Shown piece by piece: positions 46,494 through 56,545 of a stretch of DNA of 64,000 nucleotides. The notes beneath the pieces are model-generated. The model was given only the letters and a program-made list of their open reading frames with translations, had not been told where the DNA came from and made no database searches. The DNA is from SZUA-320 sp963707875. GTDB lineage: Bacteria; Gemmatimonadota; Gemmatimonadetes; Gemmatimonadales; GWC2-71-9. How positions within the stretch are numbered: the stretch's first letter is position 1; the number at the start of each line of letters is the position of its first letter. The DNA lies in NCBI GenBank assembly GCA_963707875.1, contig CAVPRU010000001.1:558001-622000 (forward strand). Reading direction: 5' to 3'. A program made the translations under genes and the position numbers.

Positions 46494-46497
<4 letters not shown>
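45453..46497 (+). pseudogene. tdh: L-threonine 3-dehydrogenase, one frameshift
   Basis: Begins MRALVKTSRGPGMELQDVPVP with the zinc ligand Cys in GVCGTDLHIWEWDAW. In the CCC run near 45,622-45,628 one extra base shifts the frame; removing it joins ...GRLN to LPVVIGHEFSGRI. The second part has the structural zinc-site region GHIVCGHCLPCRTGNGHLC, IMDPIGNAVHTVL, the NAD Rossmann motif VFVLGCGPIGCFAVGVARAAGA and the end ...EGAAGKVILEIGR. It oxidises threonine to 2-amino-3-ketobutyrate with NAD. The ATGA junction with kbl shows the pair works as a threonine degradation unit. A working gene with an assembly indel is likely, as kbl is intact. Confidence 0.88.
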
Positions 46498-47693
<1,196 letters not shown>

Positions 47694-47897
47694 TTGGAGC
47701 GCCTCGCGTTCTGCGATTTGAGCTTCCAATTCTGGGGCCCTCGGATGGACCCGGGAGATGGGACCGGGGAGTTGGGGGCTGCGCCGAGTGCTCCAAGCTG
47801 TTGTCAGTCAGCAGGATAGAGCGCTTTTTCCGGTTTTCGGGTTGGCGAGCACAGGGCTTGCCGTAGATTGCTGAACGTCCCCATCTTGGGACCTTCG

Positions 47898-47926
47898 TTG
47901 CAGCCATTGTTCACACATCCTATCTG
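47898..47926 (+). promoter_or_regulatory. Putative sigma-70 promoter for the barrel gene at 47957
   Basis: TTGCAG (47898-47903), 17-nt spacer, TATCTG (47921-47926). The CTCGGGAGG ribosome site follows, 7 nt before the ATG. Confidence 0.45.
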
Positions 47927-47956
47927 ATCCTGCACGCTCCCTCGGGAGGCTAGACC

Positions 47957-48622
47957 ATGCGCGTGTCCACCGGGGCCCTGATCACCCTCAGCCTGTTTTC
48001 CGCCGCAGGGCTCAACGCCCAGGAACTGCGGGAAGACTCGTTCAAGTGGTTTGTCGGCGCTCAGGGCGGAGTCCTGCTGTTCGAGACCCAGACCCAGACC
48101 AGTTCCACCATTCCGTCCGGAGGCATGCACGTCCTGGTGGTCGCCAAGCGGGCCGGGCTGCAGCTTTCCGTCGACGAGGCCTTCGGCAGCAAGGAGGGCT
48201 CGGCGTTCGGAGATGCGACTGCCCCCAACGGCACCCGGGACGTCACCTTCGATCGACTCCGCAAGTACACCGCCACGGCGATGGGGTTCCCTCTGAAGAA
48301 CAGCAAGGTCGACCCGTTCCTGGGCGTCGGCCTCGGGATCCTCCACACGGTGGGAACCGAAGTGGTGGGGACCTTTACCACGCCTCAGGCGGCCGCGGTG
48401 GCCCAGGAGCGCGCGGTCCAGGCCGGGAGCACCGGGTTCATTTCCTTTCTGGGCGGCGTCCAGTACAGGGTGTCACCCCATTGGGTGATCTACGGACAGT
48501 ATCAGATCACCAACTCCCCGGCCGCCGGCAAGCTGCTGGTCGGGCCCAGCCACGCCATCACCGCCGGGGTCCGGTTCAGCCTTGGCAGTTCCAAGGAAGG
48601 GCTGCAGGGCGGCGGTTACTGA
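47957..48622 (+). CDS. Outer membrane beta-barrel protein
   Basis: A 221-residue exported protein with signal peptide cleaved near LNAQE (residue 22). The mature protein has alternating hydrophobic strands, with KVDPFLGVGLGILHTVG, FISFLGGVQYRVSPHWVIYGQYQI (about residues 157-180) and a last strand HAITAGVRFSLG, in the manner of an OmpW/OmpA-like 8-strand barrel. Seven residues of Gly and Tyr follow the last strand. Its tail overlaps mpg by 7 bp on the other strand. Monocistronic; function unknown. Confidence 0.8.
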   Translation: MRVSTGALITLSLFSAAGLNAQELREDSFKWFVGAQGGVLLFETQTQTSSTIPSGGMHVLVVAKRAGLQLSVDEAFGSKEGSAFGDATAPNGTRDVTFDRLRKYTATAMGFPLKNSKVDPFLGVGLGILHTVGTEVVGTFTTPQAAAVAQERAVQAGSTGFISFLGGVQYRVSPHWVIYGQYQITNSPAAGKLLVGPSHAITAGVRFSLGSSKEGLQGGGY

Positions 48623-49188
48623 ACCAGAAACCGGAGCGGCCACCGGGTCGCTCTGGTGATTCCGATTCGCGCAGTGATGCGCACCTGATCGTCCGGGACG
48701 GCCCTGCCCTCCCGGACGATTGCGTTTGAGGTCCGCATCGCCTGACCGTCCAGAGTCCGGGTGATGCCCAGGGCCCGGGTCAGCTTTCCCGGACCGTCCG
48801 ACAGGTGCCGCTCCGGCACCTTCCCCCGCCGTCGGCGAATGGCCGGGAGCCCTTCCAGCGGCTCAATCCCGCGAATCAGGACAGCGGCCCCCACCCCGCG
48901 GGGTCCAGTCACCAGGTTGGCGCACCAGTGGACCCCATAGGACAGGTAGACGTACCAGGTTCCCGGCGGTGAGTAGAGGTGCTCGTTGCTGGCATGGCGA
49001 CGCCCGTCGAAGGCATGGGAGGCTGGGTCGGTGACACCGAGGTAGGCCTCGGTCTCCACGATCCGGCCCACCGTCGCGGTGCGGCCGGAGGTCGAAACGA
49101 CCACCGCCCCCAGCAGGTCGCGAGCGACCTCGGGGGCGGTGCGGAGGAAGAAGGCCCGGGACAGCACCGGGCCGTACCTGCTGCTCAC
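48616..49188 (-). CDS. mpg: DNA-3-methyladenine glycosylase, AAG/MPG family
   Basis: A 190-residue base-excision repair enzyme. The fold begins FLRTAPEVARDLLGAVVV; the active-site Glu is in GRIVETEAYLGVTDPASHAFDGRR (residues 41-64), then GTWYVYLSYGVHWCANLVTG and the base-flipping pocket residues around AAVLIRGIEPLEG; LSDGPGKLTRALGI is the conserved DNA-binding loop. It removes alkylated purines. Its ATG overlaps the NYN-protein stop (ATGA). Confidence 0.94.
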   Translation of the reverse strand: MSSRYGPVLSRAFFLRTAPEVARDLLGAVVVSTSGRTATVGRIVETEAYLGVTDPASHAFDGRRHASNEHLYSPPGTWYVYLSYGVHWCANLVTGPRGVGAAVLIRGIEPLEGLPAIRRRRGKVPERHLSDGPGKLTRALGITRTLDGQAMRTSNAIVREGRAVPDDQVRITARIGITRATRWPLRFLVQ

Positions 49189-50888
49189 GCGGTGGAGGGC
49201 CCCTTCTTGGGCGCCGCCTTCTTGGCCCGGGAGCGGGACCGCCGACGGGCAGGCTTCTTGGCGGCCTCCTTCTCGGGAGTTGCGGGCACCGTCGTCGCGG
49301 CGGGCCTGGCCGCCTTCTTCCGGCTCCGCCGCTGCTTCGGGGCGGGCTTCGACGCCTCGACCGCGGGCGGCTCGGGGTCGGCCTTGGCCGGGGCGGCCGC
49401 CTTGGCCGGAACAACCGCCTTGGCGCCAACCGGGACGTCGGCAGTGGAACCACCGATCTTGACGGCACCGGTCAGCGGAATCTCACTGGGACGGAGGGGG
49501 CCCCGAGACCCGCGGCGGAACCGGAGGGTGGCAACCGACCGGGGCTCGGTGGGCCCGGTACCCGTCGCCTCGGCGGAGGCCGGCGTCGAATCGGCCGCGG
49601 AGCCGCCCTTGGCTCGGGCCGACATCTGGTCCCGGGCCTGGAGGGCAAGCTGGGCCCGGTGCGGGAGCACCTCGTAGTGCTCGTCATCGATCTTCCGCAC
49701 ATCGGCCACTTCCGCATCGTTCGCCTGGCGAAGGAACCGGGTGAACCGGTCGGCCTCCATCAGTCCATCCTCCCGACCCAGCAGCGCCAGCATCCGGGCT
49801 CGCACCTTGTCGTGGGCCACCGGCTGGGGCAGCTCATTGAGCGCCGACTGCAGCAGCTGGAAGGCCTCCGCCAGGGTCAGCGCGGCGTCGGCCTTGGCCG
49901 CGGCTCGTCTCGGTTCGGCCTTGGCTTCGGCAGGAGCCGCCTCGCTCCTGGCCACGGGTGCCGGCTTCCCCTCTTCGCGGTCCCGATCGCGACCCCGACC
50001 CCGGCTGCGACGGCGACGGCGTCCCGGTTCCTCCGAGGCCTCAACGGCCGGGGCGGCGGCGGGCTGGCTGGGCTTCTCCGCTGGCCGGCCCCGCTCGGGC
50101 CTGCCCCCTCGCTCGAGCTTGACCGCGACCTTGGCCGGAGCGCTCTTGCCGCTCGCCAGCGGACCCACCTCGTACTGCCCGTTGTCGAGCTTGGAGACGG
50201 TGATCAGGCCGCGGTTGCCGGCCTCGGTGACGAACTTGCTGAACCGATTGAAGCCGGCGTTCCGCTCGTCGAAGTTGGGATCGAGCTGCTGCATCACCTG
50301 CTTGAGCCGGTCGGAGCGCATCACGTCTCCGCTCCGATGCATCTGGGCCACCGCCTCACCCGCCAGCTCCCACGGGTCGCGCTGGATCGAGGGGGTGTCC
50401 TCCTCCCGAGTCAGTCCCGCCAGGTCGGTGTAGGAGTAGTACTCATCGCAGTTCTGGATCAGCAGATCGCTGGCGGATTCGCGAATCCCGACCCCGATGA
50501 TGTACTTCCCGTACTCCTTCAGCTTGATGACCAGGGAGGAGAAGTCGGAGTCGCCGGAGAGCAGAATGAAGGTGCCGATCTCGGGCCGGGTAAAGACCAG
50601 CTCGATGGCGTCGACCGCCAGCCGGATGTCGGTGGCGTTTTTCTTGTTGGTGCCGAAGGCGGGGGCGAAGATCAGGTCGATCGACGACTCCGACAGCGGG
50701 ACGATGTACTGCGGGTAGCGGCGCCAGTCGGCGTAGGCCCGCTGGACGGCGACCTTGCCCCTGATGATCTCGCTGTTGAGCAGGGTCCGGAGTTCCTTGG
50801 TCAGGTCGGACCGGATTCCCAGGGTAACGTTGTCGAAGTCGATCAGGAGGGCCGCGTGCGGCGCATGGACGACGGGGGTGGACGACAT
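49185..50888 (-). CDS. NYN-domain nuclease with two LOTUS/OST-HTH domains and a basic tail
   Basis: A 567-residue protein from ATG 50888 (a GTG at 50927 is also in frame; neither has a clear ribosome site). Residues 10-155 are a PIN-like NYN domain: ALLIDFDNV, NKKNATDIRLAVDAIELV and FILLSGDSDFSSLVIKLKEYGK carry the acidic metal site. LOTUS-like winged helices lie at about 165-245 and 345-420 (each ends in 'd.g.YeV' or 'd.e.hYEVL'). Between them is an Arg/Asp/Glu-rich linker (RRRRRSRGRGRDRDRE), and the last 90 residues are Ala/Lys/Pro-rich ending in Lys/Arg repeats. It probably cuts or handles structured RNA. Coupled to mpg. Confidence 0.85.
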   Translation of the reverse strand: MSSTPVVHAPHAALLIDFDNVTLGIRSDLTKELRTLLNSEIIRGKVAVQRAYADWRRYPQYIVPLSESSIDLIFAPAFGTNKKNATDIRLAVDAIELVFTRPEIGTFILLSGDSDFSSLVIKLKEYGKYIIGVGIRESASDLLIQNCDEYYSYTDLAGLTREEDTPSIQRDPWELAGEAVAQMHRSGDVMRSDRLKQVMQQLDPNFDERNAGFNRFSKFVTEAGNRGLITVSKLDNGQYEVGPLASGKSAPAKVAVKLERGGRPERGRPAEKPSQPAAAPAVEASEEPGRRRRRSRGRGRDRDREEGKPAPVARSEAAPAEAKAEPRRAAAKADAALTLAEAFQLLQSALNELPQPVAHDKVRARMLALLGREDGLMEADRFTRFLRQANDAEVADVRKIDDEHYEVLPHRAQLALQARDQMSARAKGGSAADSTPASAEATGTGPTEPRSVATLRFRRGSRGPLRPSEIPLTGAVKIGGSTADVPVGAKAVVPAKAAAPAKADPEPPAVEASKPAPKQRRSRKKAARPAATTVPATPEKEAAKKPARRRSRSRAKKAAPKKGPSTA

Positions 50889-51092
50889 GGCACTACGGCC
50901 GGTCCGTCCGGACGGGAGGGTATTCACTCGTTCAGTTTTCTCCGGACCGGCGATCAGCGCATGCCCGGACCGTCCGCGGGGCCAGCGAGTACGGCTGGCG
51001 GGAGGGTCAGGGAAGGCTCGGTCGCCGGTCCCACATGGGTTAAGTACAGCAGTAGCAATCTAGTGGGCTGCCAGCCGGCCGGGAAGCTCTGG

Positions 51093-52007
51093 TCAGGTGG
51101 CCACGGTGACGGGATGATCCTCGGGCGAGGCCCAATCGACCGCCGCCACGGCCCGCCGCAGCAAGTCCTCCCCATCGAACGCCTCGGCGTGCTCGGCCTT
51201 GGTGCTGGCGAGCCCCGCCCGGAACGAGCCGGGGGTACCCGCCTTGGAACCGGACAGCTGGTGGAGCGAGTGCTGGAGCCGATCCACCAGACCCAGGGCG
51301 GCGTCGGCGTTGACACTCGGAGCGATGATCGCGAAGTCGAGCGGGGTCAGCCGGGCCAGCAGATCGGAGCCACGGAGGGTGGAGCGAAGCGCATTCCCGA
51401 CCCGGGTGCCGTGGGCTCGAACCTGGTCCGAGGCTTCCCGCAACTCGACCGATCCGGTGGAGACGACGACGCAGGTGACCGCCAGGCGGGAGCGCCGCAC
51501 ATCGTGTCGGAGTTCGTCCAGACGATGCATCAGACCATGCTGGCTGTAGAGGCCCGACTCCGGATCGAAGGGGCTCTGGCCCAGGGCGCGGTCGAGCGCC
51601 GCCTTGGCCTGCAGATAGGTCCGCACCCGGTGGAGCAGCGCGGGACCGTCAAAAGGCTGGGTCCGGAAGTCCCAGGCGCCCGCCTCAAGAGACTCGTCCT
51701 CCCGGCTCCGTCCCCCGGCGGCGGTGGTGATGATGATCGGGGTCCCCCACCCGATGAGGGGATCAGCCCGAAGGGTGGAGCAGACCTGGGGGCCGCTCAG
51801 ATCCGGCAACTGGAAATCGAGGATGATCAGGTCGGGCCGAAGCTCCTGGGCGAGATTCAACGCCTGGCGACCGGTATAGGCCCGGACCACCTCAAACCCC
51901 TCGGGAGTCAGGATGCTCTCCAAGCTCCGCGCGGTCCACTCATGGTCGTTGGCGACCAGGATGCGCTGCGGCCTTGGGACGGACTCGCCGTTGTATGAGT
52001 TCAACAT
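51093..52007 (-). CDS. Response regulator with degenerate GGDEF-like domain
   Basis: A 304-residue protein from ATG 52007. The receiver domain (residues 12-125) has the acidic pair NDHEW, phospho-Asp in LIILDFQLPDLSGP, and the T/K end regions TTAAGG and RTQPFDGP, where the usual Lys is replaced by Gln. A C-terminal domain of diguanylate-cyclase size follows (LYSQHGLMHRLDELRHDVRRSRLAVTCVVV), but the GGEEF loop is TPLDFAIIAP, so it should not make c-di-GMP. It may bind a nucleotide or a protein. It lies just upstream of, and divergent from, the exopolysaccharide locus. Confidence 0.82.
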   Translation of the reverse strand: MLNSYNGESVPRPQRILVANDHEWTARSLESILTPEGFEVVRAYTGRQALNLAQELRPDLIILDFQLPDLSGPQVCSTLRADPLIGWGTPIIITTAAGGRSREDESLEAGAWDFRTQPFDGPALLHRVRTYLQAKAALDRALGQSPFDPESGLYSQHGLMHRLDELRHDVRRSRLAVTCVVVSTGSVELREASDQVRAHGTRVGNALRSTLRGSDLLARLTPLDFAIIAPSVNADAALGLVDRLQHSLHQLSGSKAGTPGSFRAGLASTKAEHAEAFDGEDLLRRAVAAVDWASPEDHPVTVAT

Positions 52008-52238
52008 AGCGTAGTGTTGGCGCAACAATCTTGGCCGAAACACGCACCAGAAGGGGCCGGAGGCGTATCGCCATCCAGGGCCGTAAAGTAAGTACTGCCA
52101 ACGACTTCACATCCCAGGCAAAACTCCCCTCGGCCTCAAGTGGGACCGGGGTCGGATCTCCCGGTTCGGTTCCAGTGCAATTCCCCTTCCGCAGCGACCG
52201 ATTACTGGCGATTCTCCGGGGACAATCAGAACATCAGG

Positions 52239-52256
52239 GCGGCCTGGGAGTTGCAA
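52239..52256 (+). promoter_or_regulatory. Sigma-54-like promoter before the sugar transferase gene
   Basis: GG (52241-52242), ten bases, GC (52253-52254), reading GGCCTGGGAGTTGCA; the -12 half TTGCA is exact. Start would be near 52266. The 261 bp between 52008 and here also holds a few A/T-rich patches but no gene. Confidence 0.5.
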
Positions 52257-52409
52257 CGACAGGGGCAAATGGAACTGGACATTCTGGAACAGACGGCGGA
52301 GTTCGCGGTTCCCGGTGGGAGGGGTAGATTCGCAGGAGCCCGACCCCCTTTGCCGCGGACGCGTGACTCCGCACCAAGGAAGCACGGCGAATCCCTGGTG
52401 AGAGAGGAA

Positions 52410-53156
52410 ATGACGCCCCCTGCCTTGGCCGCCCATCAGGCCATCCCCAAGGAAGCCCAGGTTCCGGAGCCGTCGGACCTGGGAGGCCTCTGGCTGGAGG
52501 GGGCGGCCGTCGGGACCGGGACCTGGCCCAGGCGGGCCCTGAACGTCGGGGTCGCGCTGCTGCTGCTGCTGCTGACCCTGCCGATCTGGTTGCTCATCGG
52601 GCTGGCCATCAAGCTCACCTCCCGAGGGCCGGTGCTCTACAGCCAGACTCGGGTCGGGCTCGACAAGCGGTTCGGGGCCGAGCGCGCCAACGACCCGAGA
52701 CGCCGGAAGGACCTGGGCGGCCGGCCGTTCCGGATCTACAAGTTCCGGACGATGCTGGTCCATGCGGAGGCGGACACCGGGGCGGTCTGGGCATCGGAGG
52801 AGGACCCTCGGATCACGGCGGTGGGACGGACCCTTCGCCAGTACCGGCTCGATGAACTTCCCCAGCTGATCAACGTCCTGAGGGGCGAGATGAATCTGGT
52901 GGGCCCGCGGCCCGAGCGGCCGGCGATCATCGAGGAACTCCGGCTCCACATCCCGCACTACCAGCACCGCCAGCGGGCCCTGCCGGGGATCACCGGCCAT
53001 GCACAGGTGAGCCTCGAGTATGACGCCTCCATCGATGACGTCCGGAACAAGGTCGAATACGATCTGGAGTATATCAAGAGCGCCAGTGCCTGGGAGGACT
53101 TCAAGATCATGGTCAAGACCGTGCCGGTCATGCTGTTCCGGCGCGGATCCCGGTAG
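52410..53156 (+). CDS. Bacterial sugar transferase (phosphoglycosyl transferase), EPS priming enzyme
   Basis: At least 248 residues. ATG 52410 (AGAGGA upstream) is preferred; ATG 52269 is in frame but lies at the predicted transcript start. One transmembrane helix (RALNVGVALLLLLLTLPIWL) leads into the PF02397 core: KLTSRGPVLYSQTRVG, FRIYKFRTM, the DE pair in YRLDELPQLINVLRGEMNLVGPRPE (spanning about 145-169), and LPGITGHAQVS. It moves a sugar phosphate to undecaprenyl phosphate. There is an unusual basic insert GAERANDPRRRKDLGG between the two core motifs. First gene of the exosortase locus; the exosortase gene begins 3 nt later. Confidence 0.93.
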   Translation: MTPPALAAHQAIPKEAQVPEPSDLGGLWLEGAAVGTGTWPRRALNVGVALLLLLLTLPIWLLIGLAIKLTSRGPVLYSQTRVGLDKRFGAERANDPRRRKDLGGRPFRIYKFRTMLVHAEADTGAVWASEEDPRITAVGRTLRQYRLDELPQLINVLRGEMNLVGPRPERPAIIEELRLHIPHYQHRQRALPGITGHAQVSLEYDASIDDVRNKVEYDLEYIKSASAWEDFKIMVKTVPVMLFRRGSR

Positions 53157-53159
53157 CCC

Positions 53160-54065
53160 GTGACCCAACCTGTCATGACCGCGGAGACCCCGAAGCCCAC
53201 CGCGGTCGCGCTGCTCGGCAGCCGCTGGCGCGAACTGCTCCCGCTGCTGGCGATTGCGGCCACCTTCATCCCGCTCTTCATCAAGCCCACCATCCTGCTC
53301 GGTCTGGACTGGTGGAACGATCCCGAGGCGGGCCACGGACTCCTGCTGGCCCCGGCCGCCGTCTGGCTCATCTGGCGCGATGGCCTCCGGTCCGATGCCA
53401 GACCCGCCCCGGCGCTCGGCCTGCTGGTGATGGGGGGCGCGATCCTTCTCCGACTGGCCTCCGAACTGGCGGCGGAGATGTTCACGATGCGGTTCTCGCT
53501 CATGGCGGCCCTGGTGGGGCTGGTGATCTTCTTCTGGGGGCTCCGGCAGGTTCTGGCCTGGTGGCTCCCGGTCACTCTCCTGGTGCTGGCGATCCCACTG
53601 CCGGAACTGATCCGGAGCACCATCGCGATGCCGCTCCAGTTCCAGGCGTCGGAACTGGGAGCGGCCCTGTTGCAGTGGCGGGATGTCCCGGTCAACCTGA
53701 GCGGCAACATCATCCAGCTGCCGGGGCACCGGCTGTTCGTCACCGAGGCGTGCAGTGGACTGCGCTCGCTGACGGCACTGCTCAGCCTGTCGTTCCTGAT
53801 CGGCGGACTGTGGATGAAGAAGCCCATGACCCGAGGCGCCCTGATCGTGGGCGCCATCCCGATCGCGGTCCTGATCAACGGGATCCGGGTCTTCCTGACC
53901 GGGTTTCTGGTGTACTTTGTGGATCCCTCGCTCGGCGAGGGGTTCATGCACCTGACGGAAGGGTGGTTGCTCTTCGTGGTCTCCTTCGCCCTGATCGGCC
54001 TGCTGGCCTGGGGGCTCGGCAAACTGGAATCGCTGTGGATTGCCCGGAAGGCCAGCCATGCCTAG
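53160..54065 (+). CDS. Exosortase (EpsH/Xrt family)
   Basis: A 301-residue membrane protein with about eight helices, GTG start at 53160. The catalytic triad of the transpeptidase-like family is intact: Cys in FVTEACSGLRSLTALL, Arg in LINGIRVFLTGFLVYF and His in GFMHLTEGW. Known exosortases recognise the PEP-CTERM signal; two proteins with that signal are in this window. The EpsI-like gene starts inside its last codons (8-bp overlap), and xrt-epsI pairing is standard. The exact Xrt subtype cannot be named from sequence alone. Confidence 0.94.
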   Translation: MTQPVMTAETPKPTAVALLGSRWRELLPLLAIAATFIPLFIKPTILLGLDWWNDPEAGHGLLLAPAAVWLIWRDGLRSDARPAPALGLLVMGGAILLRLASELAAEMFTMRFSLMAALVGLVIFFWGLRQVLAWWLPVTLLVLAIPLPELIRSTIAMPLQFQASELGAALLQWRDVPVNLSGNIIQLPGHRLFVTEACSGLRSLTALLSLSFLIGGLWMKKPMTRGALIVGAIPIAVLINGIRVFLTGFLVYFVDPSLGEGFMHLTEGWLLFVVSFALIGLLAWGLGKLESLWIARKASHA

Positions 54066-54718
54066 CCACCGCTATCTGCCCTGGATCCCGGCCGTGTTCT
54101 TCGGGCTCGGTGGACTGCTCCTGGTCAGGATTCACGATCAGGGCCAGCTTCCCCTCCGCCAGTCTCTGACCATCGTCCCTTCCCAGTACGGGGACTACGT
54201 GTCGACAGGAGGACCTCCCGATCTCCGAGGAGGAGCAGCGGGTGGCGGGGATGGACACCTACATCAACCGACTCTACGCCCGGGACTCGAGCGACTTCTT
54301 CACCATGTACGTCGGGTACTACGAGTCGCAGACCCAGGGGCGCTCGATCCACTCGCCCAAGAACTGCCTGCCGGGTGGCGGCTGGGAGCCGGTCTCGGCC
54401 GGAAGCCGGGTGATCCCGGTGGGGACCGATTCGGTCACCGTCAACCGCTATGTCATCGAGAACAAGGGCAACCGGGCGATCGTCTACTACTGGTACCAGG
54501 GTCGGGGCCGGGTGGCCTGGAACGAATACGCGGTCAAATGGGACCTGATCCGGGACAAGGCCCTGTACGGCCGGAGCGAGGAGGCCCTGGTGCGGCTGGT
54601 CATTCCGGTGTCCCGCGGCGGAGAGGAAGCGGACGCCGACCGGCTCGCCACCAGGGTGACGCAGGAACTGGTCGGCCAGGTCGCGGCCGCGCTCCCGGCC
54701 GGCCCTGGCGCGGAGTAG
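54058..54718 (+). pseudogene. EpsI-like protein (DUF3485), one frameshift
   Basis: ATG 54058 overlaps the exosortase stop. The first 50 residues (one transmembrane helix, then SLTIVPSQYGDY) are in frame; after TAC at about 54,200 one extra base shifts the frame, and RQEDLPISEEEQRVAG continues to the stop at 54718. The rest has the EpsI marks TYINRLYARDS, GYYESQTQGRSIHSPKNCLPGGGWEPV (about residues 84-110) and VVYYWYQGRGR in form IVYYWYQGRGRVAWNEYAVKWDL. EpsI proteins accompany exosortases and are needed for the exported polysaccharide; the Cys in the SPKNCLPG loop is conserved. Probable assembly indel, since all else in the locus is whole. Confidence 0.85.
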
Positions 54719-54790
54719 CTTGGCCAGCATTACTCCGCCACACCTGTCCCCGCCCAGCGCAGAATCCTCGCGCACAGAGGGCCTTCTGCA

Positions 54791-56545
54791 ATGACCTCAC
54801 CCACCACATTCCGGGCCCACCTTGGCGGCGATCCTGTCGCCGCAGGGCCGCAGCTCAGCGGATCGTGGCAGCGGTGGGGGAACTCGGGCCAGGAGCGGTT
54901 CTTCGCCTGCGAAAGTGGTGTTGCCCTGACGGAGGGCGAGGCCCAGCGGGCCTCCGAGCTGTTGATCCAGGGAGACGCCGAGTCGGTGTTCCGGGCCCAG
55001 ACGGCCAGCATGGTCGTGGTGGACCCGGCGATGCGCTCGGCGGTCGTGGCCTGCCATCCCTCCGGTACCCACCCCCTGTTCCTCCGAACAACCCGGGACT
55101 CGGTGATCGTTGGAAACTCCATCACCGCGGTGGCCGGCCCGAACCCCGAACCGGATTCCGCCGGGATCCTGCAGCATCTCTGCTGGGGCTGGACGGTGGG
55201 CAGGCGGACGCTCCTGCGGGACGTCCACCGGGTGGATCCCGGAGCGGTTGTCACCCTCGCCGTAGCGCCAGGCGGGGTGCGGGTCGAGACCACCACGGTA
55301 CCCTGGCACCTGAATCCGTCCCAGACTGCCGATGGAGTACCGGATTTCTGGGACAGTCTCGAGGCGGCGATTTCGCTACCCGAGTCAGGCAAGGTCGCCG
55401 TCATGATGAGCGGGGGCTGGGATTCGCGAACGGTACTCGCTGCCCTCCTCCGCAAGGTCTCGACCGACAGGGTCCTGCTCTACTCCCACGGCAACCCCGA
55501 GAGTCGGGAACTGGCCATCGTCCGGGCCATCGGCCGAACATTGGGGTGTGCCGTCCACCTGGAGCCCATCACCCCGGACCCCTTTTCCCTGCCAGCAGTG
55601 GCCGACGGATTCGTCCGCACCGAGAACGTGCTCTTCCCGCACTGGCACGCCGCCGCCCGCAGGCTCAAGACCCTGGGAGTAACTCGCACCTACACGGGGG
55701 TGTTCGGAGAACTGGTGGGCGGCCGGTACGGCACGACGACCGAGGGGTCCTTTGCCCAGAAGGTGCTGGCGACCTTTCTCCCTCAGTTGGGCGGGAAGGT
55801 GGCGCCATCGCAGGTGGTGAATGAGGTTCTCTCCCGGTTTGAGCGCACGCTGCCAACCTCCCGGCCATGGTTCCTGACCCAGGAGTTCTGGGCCTCAGCT
55901 CAACTTGAACTGGACGAGATCCGAACCGAATGCCGCGAGTGGCTGGGGCACGAGTTCACCCGCCACAACCCCACCCTGGGCGGACTGATGGAGGCGTTCT
56001 ACCTCAAGCACCGAGCCGGCCAATACGCCGGGGCTCAGCCCAGGAGTTTCCTCGGCCAGTCGGACTGGGCCAGTCCGATGGCATCCCTGGATTGCATCCG
56101 CAGTGGGGCCGCTCTCGATTTCGGATCGAGGGTTCAGAACCGTCGGAACCGTCAGATGCTCCGGCAGAATGACCCGAGGGTCCTCGGACCGTCCACCGCA
56201 GCCTGTCTCATTCCCGCGCGATACCCCATTCCTCTCCAGGAAGCATCTCGCGCGTTCCGAAAAGTCGCTCAAGCACTGGCGCAGTACGGCAGGCCCGGTC
56301 GCCCGATCGCTCTGTCATGGAACGATTTCAGCTTCCTGAAGAACTCGGGAGCCCTGGAGCAGATTGTCGGCACCTTCTCCTCCAGGATCATCGATCAGAA
56401 GGCGGTCCGGCAACGAGTGGCGGCGGGAAACACCAGCCAGGGTGGGAACCTGCATTCCCTGGCGGACATGATGCTCAAGATTGCCAATGTAGAGTGGTCG
56501 CTGAACCCGGACGCGATCGGCGCCGGGCGCAACCCAAGCGGCTAG
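54791..56545 (+). CDS. Asparagine synthase-like protein without the glutaminase cysteine
   Basis: A 584-residue cytoplasmic protein. The C-terminal half is an AsnB-type ATP-pyrophosphatase: VAVMMSGGWDSRTVLAAL (PP-loop, about residue 206), LYSHGNPESRELAIVRAIGR and YTGVFGELVGGRYG. The N-terminal half has the class II amidotransferase outline (SGTHPLFLRT, VIVGNSITAVAG) but begins MTSPTTFRAH with no Cys at position 2, so glutamine hydrolysis should be lost. Exosortase loci often carry AsnB-like 'associated amidotransferases'. This one may use ammonia or another amine to modify a sugar or lipid. Its stop shares CTAG with the convergent kinase. Confidence 0.85.
   Translation: MTSPTTFRAHLGGDPVAAGPQLSGSWQRWGNSGQERFFACESGVALTEGEAQRASELLIQGDAESVFRAQTASMVVVDPAMRSAVVACHPSGTHPLFLRTTRDSVIVGNSITAVAGPNPEPDSAGILQHLCWGWTVGRRTLLRDVHRVDPGAVVTLAVAPGGVRVETTTVPWHLNPSQTADGVPDFWDSLEAAISLPESGKVAVMMSGGWDSRTVLAALLRKVSTDRVLLYSHGNPESRELAIVRAIGRTLGCAVHLEPITPDPFSLPAVADGFVRTENVLFPHWHAAARRLKTLGVTRTYTGVFGELVGGRYGTTTEGSFAQKVLATFLPQLGGKVAPSQVVNEVLSRFERTLPTSRPWFLTQEFWASAQLELDEIRTECREWLGHEFTRHNPTLGGLMEAFYLKHRAGQYAGAQPRSFLGQSDWASPMASLDCIRSGAALDFGSRVQNRRNRQMLRQNDPRVLGPSTAACLIPARYPIPLQEASRAFRKVAQALAQYGRPGRPIALSWNDFSFLKNSGALEQIVGTFSSRIIDQKAVRQRVAAGNTSQGGNLHSLADMMLKIANVEWSLNPDAIGAGRNPSG

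Noticed and set aside
49659..51998. A 779-codon plus-strand frame opposite the NYN protein and the response regulator
   Set aside because: Spans two real genes and their gap, composition typical of antisense GC-rich DNA.
52140..52409. N-terminal extension of the sugar transferase from 52140
   Set aside because: No domain, no ribosome site, and it would begin upstream of the predicted promoter at 52241.
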